Positions 61,887 to 64,000 of a DNA stretch of 64,000 bases are shown here, piece by piece. A program made the position numbers and the translations under genes. This stretch comes from CAWGXG01 sp963826505 (lineage in GTDB: Bacteria > Chloroflexota > Anaerolineae > Aggregatilineales > Aggregatilineaceae), in assembly GCA_963826505.1 (NCBI GenBank), contig CAWGXG010000006.1, positions 372,001 through 436,000 on the forward strand, given 5' to 3'. The notes beneath the pieces are model-generated. The model searched no databases. It was not told where the DNA came from and saw nothing but the letters and a program-made list of their open reading frames with translations. Position 1 is the first letter of the stretch, and each line of letters starts with the position of its first letter.

Positions 61887-63995
61887 ATGGCCACGAAACG
61901 GACTTCCAAGAGCACCGGGGCAAACGTAGTCCCGGACAAAATGAAATTGACCTCTCGTCAGGCAAAGCGATTATCGACAATGACCGGGGTCAACATTGCC
62001 GAATTGCAGGAAGGGACGATCGCTGACCTTAGTGAGCGCTTAAAATGGCGCATTGACCCCGACCTGTTCCTTTTCCGCCGCATCTGTGGGCAAGTGGTAA
62101 AGACCGATCCCGTGAGTGGCGTGGATTACCCGGTCCCCTTTGCCACTGTCCATGTCGAAGACACCGATTGCAGCTTTCTCGGTTTTTTCCCGGAGGAATG
62201 GCCGTGGGGTTGGTTGTTTCCTCTCATTTGTCATCGCGAGGAAATCGCCACCGTCGTCACTGACGAATGCGGGCGCTTTTGCGTGTGGATTCCGTGGTTC
62301 GACATCGATTGGATTTTGCGCTGGCGTCGCGAGCGCTTCTGCTATTTTGATTTCTTCGTCCGACCCTCCATCTGGGATATTTTGAAGCATTTCCGCCTCA
62401 TGCCGGAAGAAATTCAGCCACCCATCGGCCCGACGCCCGATCCGCCGCCGTTCGTGTTCCAGGCGGGTGGGTTGTCGTTCCAACGTCTGGACTCGCTGTT
62501 AGGACGCGATGTCGCGTTGGAGCTCGGTGCAGCGGAAAGCGCCATGCGCTTTGGAGGCAAAGCAGGCGCATTCCGCGATATGCTGAATCGCCCGGCATTT
62601 GCGTCCCCGCCGCCGCCACCGATCCCGCGCGAAGTACGCGCGCTGCACGCCGAGCAGGGCGTCAAGGGCATGATGGATCGTATGGACGTATCGGCGGAGG
62701 TATTCGCCCAGCGCAAATTTGAATTGAACCTCGATCGCTTTGTCGGGCCGTTCCTACGCTGCCGCGATGTCTTTGTCCCTGAGTGGACGACGATCCTCGA
62801 TGTGCCGGATATCACCTTCCGCGTGACTCAAGACGTGGACGGTGATGGCGACCAGGAAACGATCTACTCGGAGGGTTTCTTCGACGTGCGCTGGAACAGC
62901 GGCTCGATCCCCAACGTGACCCTGCATGCGTCCGCGATCGCGCTTACCAGTGTGGCCTGCGACACGCCTTCGGTAGACTGCGACGGCGTGCCAGCGATCA
63001 GTTTTGCCGGCTTGATGCCCGTGACCGCGCCCTATCTCAATCCGGCGTCCGGGTATGGCGTGCGTCCCAACCGTCCACACCCACACGGATTATTGGCCGA
63101 AGCGTCGACGCCCGGCAATTCGGCGACAGCCCCGTTCCGCGCGACAGTCCAGTTATACGGCTGCAATCGCGAAACGGGCGCGGAGTTTTATCGCTTGATG
63201 TACGCCTTCAATGGGGCGGCGCCCGTCCCGTTTACCAATCGGTCGTGGTATATCTACCCCTGGGGCGGCGGACCCGCACATCATGTAGTGCCCGATGCGC
63301 AGGGCTGGTACCCAATTCTGAACAATCCGATGGACTGGCATCCGGCCAACCTGTTGCTCGACTGGCCCACCAACCAGTATCCGAACGGGCTGTATGTGGT
63401 GTCGATGCAGCTTGGCAACGCGGCTAAAGCAGTAGTGCAGACGACCGCATCCGTTCCCTTCCGGCTGGACAACTCTACTCCGACCGGGCACTTCACCAGC
63501 CTGGCCTGGCGCGTGCAAGGCAGTGCTGTCTGGACGTACTTCCCGAATTTGGTGTGTCCGGTGGTCAGCCGGCCCGTGGTGGGCGGTGGGGCGCAGACGA
63601 TCGAGTTCCGCGTGAGCTACATCGCGTCAGCGGCTCACCTCCTCAAAACCGTTTTGGCGGGCAGCGGATGCGGCGGCGGTTCGCCAGAACGTCTGACCGC
63701 TCCTGGCTGGTCCGATCCACCTACGACGGCCTTCGACGGCGCCGGGCTATCGCTTAATCCGTACGATCACTGGCATATCGATGCCGGGGACAATACCGTG
63801 ATCCGTTCGGCGATCTTCACGCTTCCCGGAGCGCGGCCCGAAGGGGCATACGGCTTCCATCTCTCGACCTACAGCCGCGCCTTCAATCCCGACGGCGGCG
63901 ACGCAGGCGATCCACTGGCGAATGACTGGTACTTCGATGCCGCTTCGCTGATCTGGCAGCACGCGTTCTTGCCGGTGGCGGTGGTCGATGCCTGA
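61887..63995 (+). CDS. Large protein of unknown function with an N-terminal regulatory beta-sandwich
   Basis: 702 residues, no signal peptide or membrane helix. Residues 1-60 are basic and helical. Residues about 65-175 look like a carboxypeptidase-regulatory/Cna-B-like beta-sandwich (ICGQVVKTDPVSG, VPFATVHVEDTDC, VTDECGRFCVWIPWFDIDWI) followed by a very Trp/Arg-rich stretch, LRWRRERFCYFDFFVRPS. Residues 190-290 are Pro- and Ala-rich. The second half is beta-rich, with a calcium-loop-like DVDGDGDQE and many Trp/His residues. I recognise no enzymatic motif. AGGAGG stands six bases before the start. The stop overlaps the next ATG (TGATG at 63993), so it begins a multigene unit that continues beyond the window. 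Confidence 0.75.
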   Translation: MATKRTSKSTGANVVPDKMKLTSRQAKRLSTMTGVNIAELQEGTIADLSERLKWRIDPDLFLFRRICGQVVKTDPVSGVDYPVPFATVHVEDTDCSFLGFFPEEWPWGWLFPLICHREEIATVVTDECGRFCVWIPWFDIDWILRWRRERFCYFDFFVRPSIWDILKHFRLMPEEIQPPIGPTPDPPPFVFQAGGLSFQRLDSLLGRDVALELGAAESAMRFGGKAGAFRDMLNRPAFASPPPPPIPREVRALHAEQGVKGMMDRMDVSAEVFAQRKFELNLDRFVGPFLRCRDVFVPEWTTILDVPDITFRVTQDVDGDGDQETIYSEGFFDVRWNSGSIPNVTLHASAIALTSVACDTPSVDCDGVPAISFAGLMPVTAPYLNPASGYGVRPNRPHPHGLLAEASTPGNSATAPFRATVQLYGCNRETGAEFYRLMYAFNGAAPVPFTNRSWYIYPWGGGPAHHVVPDAQGWYPILNNPMDWHPANLLLDWPTNQYPNGLYVVSMQLGNAAKAVVQTTASVPFRLDNSTPTGHFTSLAWRVQGSAVWTYFPNLVCPVVSRPVVGGGAQTIEFRVSYIASAAHLLKTVLAGSGCGGGSPERLTAPGWSDPPTTAFDGAGLSLNPYDHWHIDAGDNTVIRSAIFTLPGARPEGAYGFHLSTYSRAFNPDGGDAGDPLANDWYFDAASLIWQHAFLPVAVVDA

Positions 63996-64000
63996 TGAGT
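63995..64000 (+). CDS. Start of a translationally coupled downstream gene (two codons visible)
   Basis: ATGAGT begins on the last base of the TGA of the preceding gene. Only this overlap supports it; the product is outside the window. Confidence 0.35.

Overview
The window (about 57% G+C) looks like a chromosomal segment of a free-living heterotrophic Chloroflexota bacterium, probably Anaerolineae-like. This is inferred from gene content: many sugar ABC importers each with a LacI/DeoR/GntR regulator, a long Thr/Pro-rich secreted M6 protease, an RND pump without a membrane-fusion partner, and a soluble cyclase-ATPase-TPR protein. No rRNA, tRNA, CRISPR array, insertion sequence or phage gene was found.

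Layout. 1-5276: a carbohydrate importer operon on the minus strand (Tat-exported binding protein, two permeases, start of a GH38-like hydrolase), badly interrupted by single-base frameshifts. It is divergent from an unusual DeoR regulator that carries periplasmic-binding-protein segments. 5295-12403: a minus-strand operon of seven genes for sugar acids (M24 peptidase, SDR dehydrogenase, FadR-type regulator, epimerase/dehydrogenase, mannonate dehydratase, APH-like kinase, divergent enolase). 12404-14281: a LacI regulator with a clear operator and a truncated GH65 phosphorylase. 14605-21153: a 2182-residue secreted M6 metalloprotease with nearly identical 468-bp repeats. 21397-27360: a LacI regulator and a 1575-residue RND transporter with unusual repeated inserts. 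27664-40509: mixed genes (GH18, patatin, MFS, adenylyl-cyclase-like ATPase, small secreted protein, diheme cytochrome, orphan histidine kinase). 40607-43745: an iron-siderophore/cobalamin-type ABC importer. 44170-44628: a DIP1984-family protein. 45008-54098: a LacI-controlled operon of a ribose-type ABC importer, a split transketolase, a URO-D-family protein and a Gfo/Idh/MocA dehydrogenase. 54802-61367: two zinc dehydrogenases and an IlvD dehydratase, divergent from an SMP-30 lactonase and a class V aminotransferase. 61887-63995: a large conserved-looking protein of unknown function, translationally coupled to a gene that runs off the window.

How it fits together. Three catabolic modules each pair import or polymer cleavage with oxidation, dehydration and a local sensor-regulator: the 0-5 kb glycan importer, the 5-12 kb hexuronate/mannonate operon, and the 45-54 kb transketolase operon. 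The 54.8-61.4 kb genes could form an oxidative, non-phosphorylating sugar route (dehydrogenase, lactonase, dehydratase), or partly serve branched-chain amino acid synthesis. At least 13 apparent frameshifts in seven genes mean either a draft-quality consensus or real decay. They are concentrated in the 2-3.1 kb binding-protein gene.
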